A stretch of DNA of 64,000 bases, taken from assembly GCF_002332425.1 (NCBI RefSeq), contig NZ_NRGS01000011.1, forward strand, positions 62,001 through 126,000, in the 5' to 3' direction. The stretch is from Brachybacterium alimentarium. Lineage in GTDB: Bacteria > Actinomycetota > Actinomycetes > Actinomycetales > Dermabacteraceae. The notes below the pieces were generated by a model. It was not told where the DNA came from and did no database searches. It worked only from the letters and a program-made list of their open reading frames with translations. The translations under genes and the position numbers were made by a program. Every line of letters begins with the position of its first letter. Positions within the stretch are counted from its first letter, which is position 1. Below, one piece after another: positions 42,766-52,028 of this stretch.

Positions 42766-43914
42766 TCAGCTCCTGCCGAGCACCACGGACTCGCGGGTCA
42801 GGGCACGGCACCGCTGCGACAGGGTGATGCCGAGGCCGGGGCGGTCCGGCACGAGCATGCGCCCGTCGCGGGTCTCCAGCCGCTCCTCGAACAGCGGGTC
42901 CAGCCAGTCGAAGTGCTCGACCCAGGGTTCGCGCGGGTAGGCGGCGGCCAGGTGCAGGTGGATCTCCATCGCGAAGTGCGGAGCGAGCTGGAGGCCGGCG
43001 TGGTCGGCGAGGGTCGCCAGGCGCAGGAACTGGGTGATCCCGCCGACTCGCGGCGCGTCGGGCTGGATGATGTCGCAGGCTCGGGCGTCGATCAGGCGCA
43101 CGTGCTCGGCGACGGAGGCGAGCATCTCCCCCGTCGCGATCGGGGTGTCCAGCGCGTCGGCGAGCTGCCGGTGCCCCTCGACGTCGTAGGCGTCCAGCGG
43201 CTCCTCGATCCACACCAGGTCGAACTGCTCGAGCCAGCGCCCCATGCGCAGGGCCGTCGGCCGATCCCACTGCTGATTCGCGTCGACCATGAGCGGGGCA
43301 TCCTCCCCGATCGCCTCGCGCACGGCGGTGACGCGCGCACGGTCCACGGCGGGGTCGGGGTGGCCCACCTTGATCTTGATGCCGCCGATGCCGGCCTCGA
43401 GCGAGCGGACGGCGTTCCGGGTGACCTCCTCGAGCGGTGCGTTGAGGAAGCCTCCCGAGGTGTTGTAGGTGCGCACGGAGTCCCGGTACGGGCCCAGCAG
43501 CTTGGCGAGCGGGAGCCCGGCGCGCTTGGCCTTGAGGTCCCACAGGGAGATGTCCAGCGCCGCGAGGGCCTGGGTGGCGAGTCCCGAGCGGCCGACGGAG
43601 GCCCCCGCCCACAGCAGCCGTTCGTACAGGCGGGGGATGTCGGAGGGGTCCTCCCCGATCAGGAGGTCGGCGACCTCCTTGGCGTGCGCGTACTGCGCCG
43701 GCCCACCGCCTCGCTTGGAGTAGGAGAAGCCGATGCCCTCCAGGCCCTGCTCGGTGCGGATCTCCGCGAACAGCAGCACCACCTCGGTCATGGGCCGCTG
43801 TCGGCCGGTGAGCACCTTGGCGTCGCTGATCGGCGTGGACAGCGGGAGCACCACGCTCGACAGCTCCACCGAGCGGATCCGGTCCTGTCCCGGCATCTGG
43901 TGGGTGAGGGTCAT
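42766..43914 (-). CDS. Mandelate racemase/muconate lactonizing enzyme superfamily, probable galactarate/talarate dehydratase
   Basis: A 382-residue enolase-superfamily enzyme. The second catalytic base region [11 protein letters not shown] (KxK, about residue 170) and the metal-ligand carboxylates [19 protein letters not shown] and PIATGEML are all visible, with [10 protein letters not shown] near the end holding the His base. This combination (KxK and His) is that of the mandelate racemase subgroup that dehydrates acid sugars, for example talarate/galactarate dehydratase. The ATG at 43914 overlaps the gudD stop by 4 bases. Last gene of the hexarate operon. Confidence 0.85.
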   Translation of the reverse strand: MTLTHQMPGQDRIRSVELSSVVLPLSTPISDAKVLTGRQRPMTEVVLLFAEIRTEQGLEGIGFSYSKRGGGPAQYAHAKEVADLLIGEDPSDIPRLYERLLWAGASVGRSGLATQALAALDISLWDLKAKRAGLPLAKLLGPYRDSVRTYNTSGGFLNAPLEEVTRNAVRSLEAGIGGIKIKVGHPDPAVDRARVTAVREAIGEDAPLMVDANQQWDRPTALRMGRWLEQFDLVWIEEPLDAYDVEGHRQLADALDTPIATGEMLASVAEHVRLIDARACDIIQPDAPRVGGITQFLRLATLADHAGLQLAPHFAMEIHLHLAAAYPREPWVEHFDWLDPLFEERLETRDGRMLVPDRPGLGITLSQRCRALTRESVVLGRS

Positions 43915-45389
43915 CGTCGAGCTCCTGTCGCTGTGCTTGGTGCGGTGGCCGGTGCTGCCGCCGGCCCTAGGGTCGGGGCCTCGTCGCGCACGAGGCAGGG
44001 ACGCCGGGCATCGAACTCCCATCCCGGCACGAGGTACTGCATGGTCACGGCGTCGTCGCGGCCGCCGGTGCCGACGATCCGCTCACGGTGCAGCGCATGC
44101 GCGGCCTCGAGGCGGTCGCGATCGATCTCGATTCCCAGCCCCGGAGCGTCCGGGTCCACCGTGATCTTGCCGCCGGCGATCCGGTGCGGCTGCCGGGTGA
44201 GCTGCTCGAGCCCCTCCTGCCAGATCCAGTGGGTGTCCAGCGCGTTGTACCTCCCGGGGGCGGCGGCGCCGCAGTGGGCGATCATCGCCAGGGAGATGTC
44301 GAAGTGGTTGTTGGAGTGGCAGCCCCAGGTCAGGCCCAGGTCGTGACACAGCTGGGCGACCCGGACCGAGCCCTCCATGGTCCAGAAATGCGGATCGGCG
44401 AGCGGGATAGACACCGACTGCAGCGCGAGCGAATGGGTCATCTCGCGCCAGTTGGTGGCGACCATGTTGGTCGCCGTCGGCAGCCCCGTGGCCCGTCGGA
44501 ACTCCGCGAGCACCTCGCGCGCCGAGTAGCCGCCCTCGGCCCCGCAGGGGTCCTCGGCGTAGGCGAGCAGGCCCTGCGCGTCCGAGCACAGCTCGATCGC
44601 CTCCTCGAGCGACCAGGCCCCGTTGGGGTCCAGCGTGATCCGGGCGTCGGGGAAGCGGGCCTTGAGGGTCCGGATCGCCTGCATCTCCTCGGCGCCGTCG
44701 AGCACTCCGCCCTTGAGCTTGAAGTCCTCGAAGCCGTACCGGTCGTAGGCGGCCTCGGCGAGCCGCACGATCGACTTGGGTGTGAGGGCCTCCTCGTGGC
44801 GCAGCCGGTGCCAGTCGTCGTCCGCCTCCCTCTCGCGCACGTAGTCGAGGTCGGTGCGGTCCGGATCGCCGACGTAGAACAGGTACCCGAGGGTCTTCAC
44901 CGCGGTCCTCTGCTGCCCGTCCCCGAGCAGGGCTGCGACCGGCAGCCCCACCCATTTGCCGAGCAGGTCGAGCAGCGCGGCCTCGATCGCGGTCACGGCG
45001 TGCACCGTGGTGCGCTGATCGAAGGTCTGGTCGCCGCGGCCCGCGCTGTCGCGGTCGGCGAACTCCTCACCGATACGGCGCAGCACGTTCTTGCGGTCCG
45101 CGATGCTCGCGCCCTCGACGAGCCGGCGGGCGTCCTCGAGGGTGCGGGTGATCGGCTCGCCGCCGGGGACCTCGCCCACGCCGGTGGTGCCGTTCGAGTC
45201 GGTCAGCAGCACGACGTTGCGCGTGAACAGCGGACCGTGCGCGCCGGAGAGGTTCAGCTCCATGCAGTCCCGTCCGGCGACGGGGAAGACTTCCATCCGC
45301 TCGACGGTGGGTGCCGTCGTGCCTCGTGCTGCTGTGCCCTGGGCGGTCATCGAGTGCTCCTGTGCGGGGGTGCGTGCCACGGTGCTCAT
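43911..45389 (-). CDS. gudD: Glucarate dehydratase
   Basis: A 492-residue enolase-superfamily enzyme that converts D-glucarate to 5-keto-4-deoxy-D-glucarate. Landmarks include [13 protein letters not shown] (KxK base), [38 protein letters not shown] and the late [13 protein letters not shown] with the catalytic His. The ATG at 45389 overlaps the garR stop (ATGA); an ATG at 45350 with a good AGGAG six bases upstream gives 479 residues and is a serious alternative. The C-terminus has a ~35-residue extension. Operon context with garR and a DapA-family gene supports the assignment. Confidence 0.92.
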   Translation of the reverse strand: MSTVARTPAQEHSMTAQGTAARGTTAPTVERMEVFPVAGRDCMELNLSGAHGPLFTRNVVLLTDSNGTTGVGEVPGGEPITRTLEDARRLVEGASIADRKNVLRRIGEEFADRDSAGRGDQTFDQRTTVHAVTAIEAALLDLLGKWVGLPVAALLGDGQQRTAVKTLGYLFYVGDPDRTDLDYVREREADDDWHRLRHEEALTPKSIVRLAEAAYDRYGFEDFKLKGGVLDGAEEMQAIRTLKARFPDARITLDPNGAWSLEEAIELCSDAQGLLAYAEDPCGAEGGYSAREVLAEFRRATGLPTATNMVATNWREMTHSLALQSVSIPLADPHFWTMEGSVRVAQLCHDLGLTWGCHSNNHFDISLAMIAHCGAAAPGRYNALDTHWIWQEGLEQLTRQPHRIAGGKITVDPDAPGLGIEIDRDRLEAAHALHRERIVGTGGRDDAVTMQYLVPGWEFDARRPCLVRDEAPTLGPAAAPATAPSTATGARR

Positions 45390-46270
45390 TCGGCGATCCT
45401 CCGCCCGGCGAGCGTCTCGTAGTAGGTGGCGAGCGAGGAGTGGTCGTCATGCTCGTGCCCGGCCGCCGAGATCGCGGTCATCATCTCGCGAACGGCTGCG
45501 GTCAGCGGCAGCGACGACCCGCTCTCGTGCCCGGTGCCCAGCGCATTGTCGAGGTCCTTGATGTGCAGGTCGATGCGGAAGCCTGGGGCGTGGTCGCCCG
45601 AGAGCATCTTCGGCGCCTTCTGCTCCATGACCTTGGAGCCGGCGAGGCCGCCGCGGATCGCGTCGATGACCGAGGCGGGGTCCACGCCGGCGGTCCGGGC
45701 GAGCACCGCCGCCTCGCCGAGGACCGCGATGTTCACCGCGACGATGGCCTGGTTGGCGAGCTTGGCGATGTTGCCGGCGCCGATCGGGCCGACGAGCGTG
45801 ACGGAGCTGCCCATGAGGTCGAGGATCTCGCGGACCCGGTCGAGGTCCGCCTGCGCACCGCCGACCATGAAGGCCAGGGTGCCCTCGATCGCGCCGGGCT
45901 CTCCGCCGGAGACCGGCGCGTCGAGCATGCCGACACCGCGCTCGGCGAGCGCCTCATGGAGGCGACGGCTGACCGCGGGGGCGATCGAGCTCATGTCCAC
46001 CAGAAGCGATCCCGATGCGGCACCCTCGAGGACGCCGTTCTCGCCGAGCACGACCTGCTCGACATCGGGGCCGTCCGGGAGCATCGTGAGGATGATGTCG
46101 ACCTGCTGGGCGACCTCCTTCGGGGTGTCCGCCGTGTCGGCGCCCTGGTCGGCCAGCTCCTGCATGGCGCGGGGCGACCGGTTGTGCACGACCAGCTCGT
46201 GACCTGCTGCGAGCAGGTGCGCCGCCATGGGGCGGCCCATGATTCCGAGTCCGATGAATCCGATCCTCAT
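45386..46270 (-). CDS. garR: 2-hydroxy-3-oxopropionate (tartronate semialdehyde) reductase
   Basis: A 294-residue NAD(P)-dependent beta-hydroxyacid dehydrogenase that reduces tartronate semialdehyde to glycerate. The nucleotide-binding [16 protein letters not shown] opens the protein; [22 protein letters not shown] is the substrate-binding signature and [13 protein letters not shown] carries the catalytic lysine. Length is standard. It lies between the permease and gudD. Its presence indicates that the pathway here ends through tartronate semialdehyde, not 2-ketoglutarate semialdehyde. Confidence 0.93.
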   Translation of the reverse strand: MRIGFIGLGIMGRPMAAHLLAAGHELVVHNRSPRAMQELADQGADTADTPKEVAQQVDIILTMLPDGPDVEQVVLGENGVLEGAASGSLLVDMSSIAPAVSRRLHEALAERGVGMLDAPVSGGEPGAIEGTLAFMVGGAQADLDRVREILDLMGSSVTLVGPIGAGNIAKLANQAIVAVNIAVLGEAAVLARTAGVDPASVIDAIRGGLAGSKVMEQKAPKMLSGDHAPGFRIDLHIKDLDNALGTGHESGSSLPLTAAVREMMTAISAAGHEHDDHSSLATYYETLAGRRIAE

Positions 46271-46308
46271 GATGAGGTCCTCTCTTCCTGTGCGGTGGTG
46301 GGTGGGGG

Positions 46309-47670
46309 TCAGGCCGGGACCACGAGGCTCAGCAGCATGACGCCGCCGAGACCCAGGATCGCCAGCACGGTGGTGTAGCTCGTGCGGATCTTCAGGGCGT
46401 CCGTGACCTCGAGGTTGAAGTACTCCTTGAACAGCCAGAATCCCGGATCGTTGACGTGGCTGAAGGCGATCGACCCGCAGGCAGTGGCGAGCACAGCGAG
46501 CTCGGGCGAGACGCCACCGGCCGCGACCAGCGGTGCGGCGATGCCTCCTGCGGTCGAGACCGCGACCGTCGCGGAGCCGATCGCGATGCGCAGGATGACG
46601 GCGATCAGCCAGGCCAGCAGCAGCGGGTTCACCGACAGGCTCCCGCAGACGTCCGCGATGTAGTCGGCCACGCCCGCCGCGGTGAGTACCTCTTTGAAGG
46701 AGCCGCCTGCACCGACGACGAGGATGATCATCGCCATCGCCTTCGCACCGCCGCCCATCGAGCTCGCCACGTCGGTCATGCTGTGCCCGAGTCGCGGTCC
46801 GAGCGCCCAGGTCGCGACGACCAGGGAGATCAGCAGCGCGACCGTCGGCTGACCGATGAAGCCGATGGCCGAGCCCAGCCGGGACTCGCCCGGCAGGAGG
46901 ATCGCGTAGACGGCGGCGCCGGCGATCAGCACCACCGGAACCATCGCGACCAGCACCGAGAGCCCGAGCGAGGGCATCTCCTCCTCGGTGAACTCCTTGT
47001 CCGTCGCGAGGCCCGGGGGAATCTGCGGATCCAGCTTCTTCACGAACGGCAGACGGGGCCAGATCATGGCGATCAGGGCGCCCGCGGGCACAGCGATCGT
47101 GAGGCCCAGCAGCAGCGTCGTGCCGATCGAGGCGCTGTAGAGCCCGGCCACGGCTGTCGGCCCCGGATGCGGCGGCAGGAAGCTGTGCATCGTCGAGAGG
47201 GTGATCGACATCGGCAGCGCGATCCACAGGAGACGCTTGCCCGTGGTGCGCACCAGGGTGAACGCGACCGGCACGATGATGATGAAGGCGACCTCATAGA
47301 ACATCGTCCCGCCGACGATCACCGAGGTGGCGATCATCGACCACTGCACGCCCTTCTCCCCGAGGGCGCGGGACAGGGACTGCGCGATGCGCTGCGCGGC
47401 GCCGGCGTCCCCGAGGACCCGGCCGATCATCGCACCGAGCCCGATCACGATGAGGGTCGAGCTCAGCTGGCCGCCGAGGCCGTCCTCGATGAGGAGGGGC
47501 ACGGCGCTGAGCCCGGCTGGCTCACCTTCATAGGTGAGGCGGTCGGTGAGCACCGCCCACAGGCCGACGAGGCCCGAGACGAGCAGGAGTGCGACGAAGC
47601 CGTTGAGCTTCAGTCGCGTCATGAGGACGACGAGGAGCACGACCGCCAGGGCGACTATGACCAGGGGCAT
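46309..47670 (-). CDS. GntP family permease (gluconate/hexarate:H+ symporter)
   Basis: A 453-residue membrane transporter with 12-14 hydrophobic segments. GntP-family landmarks include GLGAMIGRVLGDAGAAQRIA, HSFLPPHPGPTAVAGLY and a C-terminal VNDPGFWLFKEYFNL. It probably imports the acid sugar (glucarate, galactarate or gluconate) degraded by the neighbouring enzymes. It lies 30 bases after the DapA-family gene and 38 before garR on the same strand, so one transcript is likely. Confidence 0.9.
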   Translation of the reverse strand: MPLVIVALAVVLLVVLMTRLKLNGFVALLLVSGLVGLWAVLTDRLTYEGEPAGLSAVPLLIEDGLGGQLSSTLIVIGLGAMIGRVLGDAGAAQRIAQSLSRALGEKGVQWSMIATSVIVGGTMFYEVAFIIIVPVAFTLVRTTGKRLLWIALPMSITLSTMHSFLPPHPGPTAVAGLYSASIGTTLLLGLTIAVPAGALIAMIWPRLPFVKKLDPQIPPGLATDKEFTEEEMPSLGLSVLVAMVPVVLIAGAAVYAILLPGESRLGSAIGFIGQPTVALLISLVVATWALGPRLGHSMTDVASSMGGGAKAMAMIILVVGAGGSFKEVLTAAGVADYIADVCGSLSVNPLLLAWLIAVILRIAIGSATVAVSTAGGIAAPLVAAGGVSPELAVLATACGSIAFSHVNDPGFWLFKEYFNLEVTDALKIRTSYTTVLAILGLGGVMLLSLVVPA

Positions 47671-47700
47671 GGGAGTCCTTTCGCTGCGATGCGGGGAAGG

Positions 47701-48585
47701 TCAGAGAGCCGCGAGCGACTCCACGACGCTCGTCAGCTCCGTGCGCAGCCGGGGATCGATCTCGCGTGCTGGGGCGAAGCAGCTGCCGGCGTCGATGCCG
47801 GCGATGCGCAGCCCCTCCTTGAGAACCAGGGGGAAGGTCGCGCGGCCGACGAGGTCCCGCAGCGACGTCAGAGCCTCCTGCAGCTCGCGGGCCCGGGTGA
47901 GGTCCCCGGCCCGGTACGCCTCGTAGATGCCCGAGACCACCTGCGGGGCGACGTTTGCCGTGGAGGCGATCGCCCCCTCGGCCCCGGCCTCGAGGGCGGG
48001 GAGGATGTGGGTGTCGAGGCCGACGAGGACGGTGAAGCCCGCCGGGCGCGCATCGAGGATCGTGCGCAGACGCTCGAGGTCCCCCGCGGAGTCCTTCAGG
48101 CCGACCACGCCGTCGACCTCGGCGAGCTCGAGGACCGTCTCGACGGAGAGCTCGACGTGGGTGCGCCCGGGGTTGTTGTAGAGCAGGACGGGCAGGTCGG
48201 TGCCGCCGGCGATCTCCCGGAAGTGGGTGACCAGCTCACCTTGGGTGGGCGTCATGAAGTACGGGGTGAGCACCGAGAGGCCGGCGACGCCGCCCACCTC
48301 CTCGATCATCCGCGCCGTGCGCAGGCAGTCGCGGGTGGTGATCTCGCTGGCCCCGGCGTAGACGGGGACGCGGCCGGCGACGTGCTCGACGGTGATCTCG
48401 ACGACCCGGCGCTTCTGGTCCTCGTCCAGGCCGTAGATCTCGCCGCTGCTGCCGAGCACGAAGATGCCGTGCACACCGCGGTCGATGGTGAAGTCGAGGA
48501 CGTCGCGCAGACCGTCCTCGAGGAGGTCCCCCGACTCGGTCAGCGGGGTGACGAGGGCGGGGATGATTCCGTGCGGACTGCTCAT
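47701..48585 (-). CDS. DapA-family aldolase/dehydratase, probable 5-keto-4-deoxyglucarate-processing enzyme
   Basis: A 294-residue TIM-barrel enzyme of the dihydrodipicolinate synthase/N-acetylneuraminate lyase family. The Schiff-base lysine is in GVVGLKDSAGD (about residue 163) and the catalytic Tyr in LLYNNPGRTHV (about residue 135). As the operon also has garR, cleavage of 5-keto-4-deoxyglucarate to pyruvate and tartronate semialdehyde fits better than the known DapA-family dehydratase that makes 2-ketoglutarate semialdehyde. No GarL-type (HpcH/HpaI) aldolase is present. GGAG is 6-7 bases before the ATG at 48585. First gene of the operon, divergent from an IclR regulator. Confidence 0.85.
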   Translation of the reverse strand: MSSPHGIIPALVTPLTESGDLLEDGLRDVLDFTIDRGVHGIFVLGSSGEIYGLDEDQKRRVVEITVEHVAGRVPVYAGASEITTRDCLRTARMIEEVGGVAGLSVLTPYFMTPTQGELVTHFREIAGGTDLPVLLYNNPGRTHVELSVETVLELAEVDGVVGLKDSAGDLERLRTILDARPAGFTVLVGLDTHILPALEAGAEGAIASTANVAPQVVSGIYEAYRAGDLTRARELQEALTSLRDLVGRATFPLVLKEGLRIAGIDAGSCFAPAREIDPRLRTELTSVVESLAAL

Positions 48586-48624
48586 GGGCTGCTCCGGTGC
48601 AGAGGCGAGTAGGTCGGAGTCAGG

Positions 48625-48638
48625 TTCACATATGTGGA
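48625..48638. promoter_or_regulatory. Palindromic operator candidate between the hexarate operon and its IclR regulator
   Basis: CACATATGTG (48627-48636) is a perfect 10-base palindrome, part of TTCACATATGTGGA, in the 130-base divergent gap. IclR-family proteins bind such palindromes and often repress both directions. Confidence 0.5.
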
Positions 48639-48715
48639 CAACGTGACACAAGGGGGCTCGAGTGTTTTTCTCCGAGAACCGGAATCAGAGGCGCGTTCCC
48701 GGTTACCATCGGGCC

Positions 48716-49504
48716 ATGGCCACGAACCCGACCTCCGACGCAGCCGGTGCCTCCGGCGTCCGCGAGGTGAAGTCCGCTGCCCGGACGATCGAGGTCCTCG
48801 AGTTCCTGGCCGCCCGGCAAGGGACGCTCACCCGGCTGAGCGAGGTCTCCGACGCCCTGGAATGGCCGCGCTCCTCGACCCATGCACTGCTCCAGACCCT
48901 GGTCGCCCGGGGCTGGGTGCAGACCGAGCCGACGGGCTCCTACTACTCGATCGGCATCCGCGCCCTGCTCGCCGGGACCAGCTACATCGACCGCGATCCG
49001 CGGGTGCGCCTGGCGCATCCGATCCTCGCGGACCTCGCCACCTCCCTCGGCGAGACCGTCCACCTCGCCCGCCTCGACCGCGACCAGGTCGTCTACCTCG
49101 CGACGGTCGAGTCCCGCGAGTACACGCGGGTCATGCCGCGCGTGGGCCGTCGGCTGCCGGCTGTGCACACCTCGCTCGGCAAGGCGATCCTCGCCGAGGA
49201 GCCGGCCGCCCGGCCCACCGAGATGGCGCCCGCCCTGACCCGCTTCTCCCACACCCGGCTCGCGGAGCTCGAGGAGGACCTCGCCCTGGCCGAGCAGCGC
49301 GGCTACGCGATCGACGAGCAGGAGAACACCGAGGGGCTGCGGTGCATCGGCCTCGCACTGCGCTACACCCGCCCGGTCACCGACGCCATCAGCTGCTCGG
49401 TGCCGATCCGTCGACTCACCCCGGGGCGCTGGGAAGAGATCATCGCGGCCCTCGAGGTCGCCCGCGACCGCATCGAGGAATCGGCCCCCGTCGTCGGGCC
49501 CTGA
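48716..49504 (+). CDS. IclR-family transcriptional regulator of the hexarate operon
   Basis: A 262-residue regulator. The N-terminal winged helix-turn-helix is SAARTIEVLEFLAARQGTLTRLSEVSDALEWPRSSTHALLQTL (about residues 20-62); the C-terminal IclR effector domain has LGETVHLARLDRDQVVYL and CIGLALRYTRPVTDAISCSVP. The ATG at 48716 has no ribosome-binding site; TACCAT (48704-48709) ends 6 bases upstream, so it is probably leaderless, which also argues against a longer start at 48662. It is divergent from the DapA-family gene and is likely the pathway-specific regulator. Confidence 0.9.
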   Translation: MATNPTSDAAGASGVREVKSAARTIEVLEFLAARQGTLTRLSEVSDALEWPRSSTHALLQTLVARGWVQTEPTGSYYSIGIRALLAGTSYIDRDPRVRLAHPILADLATSLGETVHLARLDRDQVVYLATVESREYTRVMPRVGRRLPAVHTSLGKAILAEEPAARPTEMAPALTRFSHTRLAELEEDLALAEQRGYAIDEQENTEGLRCIGLALRYTRPVTDAISCSVPIRRLTPGRWEEIIAALEVARDRIEESAPVVGP

Positions 49505-49660
49505 CGCCCTGACCTGGTCGGCCTCCAGTGAGGCGGACAGCGCTCCGGGCACGGCTCCACCCGGGGTCGGGGGCCGGCCTCGAAGGATCCGACCCGAGGA
49601 GGACCGGTCCGCGCTCCTGGGGGGACGCTCCGGCACCCCGTCCGCCGCGATGCTCGAGGC

Positions 49661-49957
49661 ATGAGAAACGCAACCATCGCCACCAGCCGCACCCGAGCCG
49701 CCTCCGAGGAGCCCATCGCCTACCGTCCCCTGCCTGCCGCGTGGGGCGACGTCGAGGCGCTGCATGCCGTGCGCGCCGCCAAGGCCCGCGCCGCCGAGCA
49801 GGGGGTCGACCCGAGCACCCTGGCCCTCGAGGCCACGACAGCGCCCGAGAGCACCAGGCCCACGACCCGTGACACCGCCGCGACCGGATCCCGTCCGGCC
49901 GCTCGCGGCCGCCGCCTCATCCCGCGACACCACAGGCGCCGTCTCGCGACCGTCTGA
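49661..49957 (+). CDS. Small hypothetical protein
   Basis: A 98-residue protein with a basic, Arg-rich C-terminus and an Ala/Thr-rich middle; no domain recognised. Translation appears to start at the ATG at 49661, which has GATGCT (49649-49654) 6 bases upstream and no ribosome-binding site, the leaderless pattern used by genes around it. It ends 41 bases before pdxH. Reality of the protein is plausible but not certain. Confidence 0.5.
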   Translation: MRNATIATSRTRAASEEPIAYRPLPAAWGDVEALHAVRAAKARAAEQGVDPSTLALEATTAPESTRPTTRDTAATGSRPAARGRRLIPRHHRRRLATV

Positions 49958-49997
49958 GCCGCCGTCGGCCGCGCCGGAGGTCACTAGGATCACGAGC

Positions 49998-50681
49998 ATG
50001 ACCGATCGATCCGCCGCACATCATCTGGCCGAGGAGCGCCTCGACTATCTCGCCGGGTCCCTGCCCGACGACGCCCCCGCGGACCCGCTGGCCCTGTTCG
50101 ACGTCTGGATGGACGAGGCCTTCGCCCGCCGCGAGCAGCACGGCGATCTCTCCGACCCGTCGGCCGTGGTGCTGTCCACCGTGGCGCTGGATCCCGGCGG
50201 TGTCCCGCGCCCCCGCTCGCGCACGGTGCTGCTGAAGGGGCACGACGACGGCGGCTTCGTCGTCTACACGAACCTCTCCTCCCCGAAAGCTGCGGAGCTC
50301 GAGGCCACCCCGCGCGCCGCCCTCCTGCTGCCCTGGTACCCGCTGCAGCGGCAGGTGCGCATCGAGGGGCGGGTCGAGCGGCTGCCTGCGGCGGAGTCCG
50401 AGGCGTACTGGGCGCAGCGCCCTCGCGGCTCGCAGCTGGGAGCCTGGGCGTCCCACCAGTCCCAGCCGATCGACTCGCGCGCGGATCTCGATGCGCGATA
50501 TGCCGAGATCGAGGCCCGTTTCGAGGGTGCCGACGTGCCACGGCCGGAGTTCTGGGGCGGCCTGCGGATCCATCCGGAGCGCGTCGAGTTCTGGCAGGGC
50601 CGCGAGAACCGCTTTCACGACCGGATCGTCTACGACGTCACGGCCGACGGCAACTGGCAGCGGCACCGCCTCCAGCCCTGA
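49998..50681 (+). CDS. pdxH: Pyridoxamine 5'-phosphate oxidase
   Basis: A 227-residue FMN enzyme that makes pyridoxal 5'-phosphate from the pyridoxine or pyridoxamine phosphate. The FMN-binding strand VVLSTVALDPGGVPRPRSRTVLLKG, the VYTNLSSPKAAELEATPRAALL segment and the C-terminal signature EFWQGRENRFHDRIVY are diagnostic. Length is normal (about 215-230). TAGGAT (49985-49990) ends 7 bases before the ATG at 49998 and there is no ribosome-binding site, consistent with a leaderless message. Confidence 0.95.
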   Translation: MTDRSAAHHLAEERLDYLAGSLPDDAPADPLALFDVWMDEAFARREQHGDLSDPSAVVLSTVALDPGGVPRPRSRTVLLKGHDDGGFVVYTNLSSPKAAELEATPRAALLLPWYPLQRQVRIEGRVERLPAAESEAYWAQRPRGSQLGAWASHQSQPIDSRADLDARYAEIEARFEGADVPRPEFWGGLRIHPERVEFWQGRENRFHDRIVYDVTADGNWQRHRLQP

Positions 50682-50710
50682 GGACAGAGCTCTCCGACTC
50701 CTACCCCGGA

Positions 50711-51421
50711 TCAGGTGAGGTGGCGGAGGAAGCGCTGCGGGGACTCGAGGAAGCTGCGCCAGGTGCGCACGAGTTCGAGGTGGTCGTACTCCGTGCGTCG
50801 CAGGCCCCACTCCCCCACCTCGAGCAGGTCGCCCCCGGGCAGCGCGGCGAGCACCGGGGAATGGGTGGACAGGATGATCTGCGAGCCACCCTCGGCGAGG
50901 TCGCGCAGCAGCCCCAGCAGGGCCAGGCAGCCGCTGAGGGAGAGCGCGGACTCGGGCTCGTCCAGCAGCCACAGGCCACGGATCCGCGAGCGCTCCGCGA
51001 CCAGCTCGAGGAAGGATTCACCGTGGCTGCGCTCGTGCATCATGCCGCCCACGCCGATCTCCTCGTAATACGTGAACAGCGAGTGCATGGTCTCGGCGCG
51101 CAGGAAGAAGCCCGACTTCGAGGCTCCTGCACCGCGCACCAGCTGCAGGTGCTCCGCGAGCGCGGACTCCGTCGTGCGGGTGGCGTGCATGGCCCCGGTG
51201 CCGCCGCCTTCGGCGTTCAGCCCGTACGCGCCGGCTATCGCCTCCACCACGGTGGACTTCCCCGCCCCGTTGTCCCCGGTCAGCACCGTGATCTGGCCGA
51301 GCTCGAGGCCGTCGTCGAGCACCTGGCGCACCGGCGGCAGGGTGGCGGGCCAGACGGCGCGGTCCGCAGGGGCGAGCCTGTGCTCGCGCACCGCACGCAG
51401 CGGCAGCAGGAGGTCGCTCAT
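50711..51421 (-). CDS. Small AAA/ABC-type ATPase (RecF/OLD-like)
   Basis: A 236-residue P-loop ATPase with Walker A GDNGAGKST (about residues 48-56), an ABC/SMC-type Walker B LWLLDEPESALS and a switch region IILSTHSPVLAALPG. This is the architecture of chromosome-maintenance or OLD-like ATPases without their coiled coil or TOPRIM nuclease; only the ATPase core is present. The ATG at 51421 overlaps the stop of the upstream acetyltransferase gene by 4 bases. Pairing with a GNAT gene is unusual, and the process is unknown. Confidence 0.8.
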   Translation of the reverse strand: MSDLLLPLRAVREHRLAPADRAVWPATLPPVRQVLDDGLELGQITVLTGDNGAGKSTVVEAIAGAYGLNAEGGGTGAMHATRTTESALAEHLQLVRGAGASKSGFFLRAETMHSLFTYYEEIGVGGMMHERSHGESFLELVAERSRIRGLWLLDEPESALSLSGCLALLGLLRDLAEGGSQIILSTHSPVLAALPGGDLLEVGEWGLRRTEYDHLELVRTWRSFLESPQRFLRHLT

Positions 51422-51927
51422 ATGCCGAATGCCTCCGGATAGGAGATCTCACCGCGCGGCACCGGCCGGGCCGAGTCGAGCGCGACGGCCAGGAAGGCGT
51501 CGTCGGGAGCGTCGAAGGGCGAGGTGATCCCGGCCAGGGACGCCGGTTCGAAACCGAAGCGGGGATAGAAGTCAGGGTGCCCGAGCACGACCACCGCGTT
51601 CTCGCCCTGGCCACGAGCCGCCTCCAGACCAGCTCGGATCACGGCGGAACCTGCCCCGCGGCCCTGGACGTCCGGCAGTGTGGCGCACGGCGCGAGAGCC
51701 AGCACCGGTTCGCCGCCGACGGTCGCACGGGTCAGCAGCGCGTGCGCGACGAGGCGGCCGTTCTCGTCGGTGGCCACTGTGGAGAGACCCTCGATCCAGG
51801 CCGACGCATCGGCGCGTAGGGCGTCCACGAGATCCGCCTCCTCGGCGGTCGGGAAGGCTTCGGCGATCAGGGCGTGAAGCGCGGGAGCGTCGCTCGGCAG
51901 CTCAGGGCGTGTGGTCCACGGTGTCAT
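51418..51927 (-). CDS. GNAT family N-acetyltransferase
   Basis: A 169-residue acetyltransferase of the YhbS-like type: LALAPCATLPDVQGRGAGSAVIRAGLEAAR is the acetyl-CoA-binding motif A and VVLGHPDFYPRFGFEPAS the following motif. The ATG at 51927 has CACTCT (51934-51939) 6 bases upstream and no ribosome-binding site, so it is probably leaderless. It is translationally coupled to the AAA ATPase gene that follows. Confidence 0.87.
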   Translation of the reverse strand: MTPWTTRPELPSDAPALHALIAEAFPTAEEADLVDALRADASAWIEGLSTVATDENGRLVAHALLTRATVGGEPVLALAPCATLPDVQGRGAGSAVIRAGLEAARGQGENAVVVLGHPDFYPRFGFEPASLAGITSPFDAPDDAFLAVALDSARPVPRGEISYPEAFGI

Positions 51928-52028
51928 GGCTCCAGAGTGCACCACGGGCCGGACACCGCAGCCGCTAGGCTCTCCTGCGGGCCCGGGACACGGCGGGTCT
52001 TTCGACCGACCAGCTCCCGAGGTGGATC

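Noticed and set aside
51540-51565. GGTTCGAA-like word as a tRNA T-arm
   Set aside because: It is inside the acetyltransferase gene and no cloverleaf with acceptor and anticodon arms could be drawn around it.
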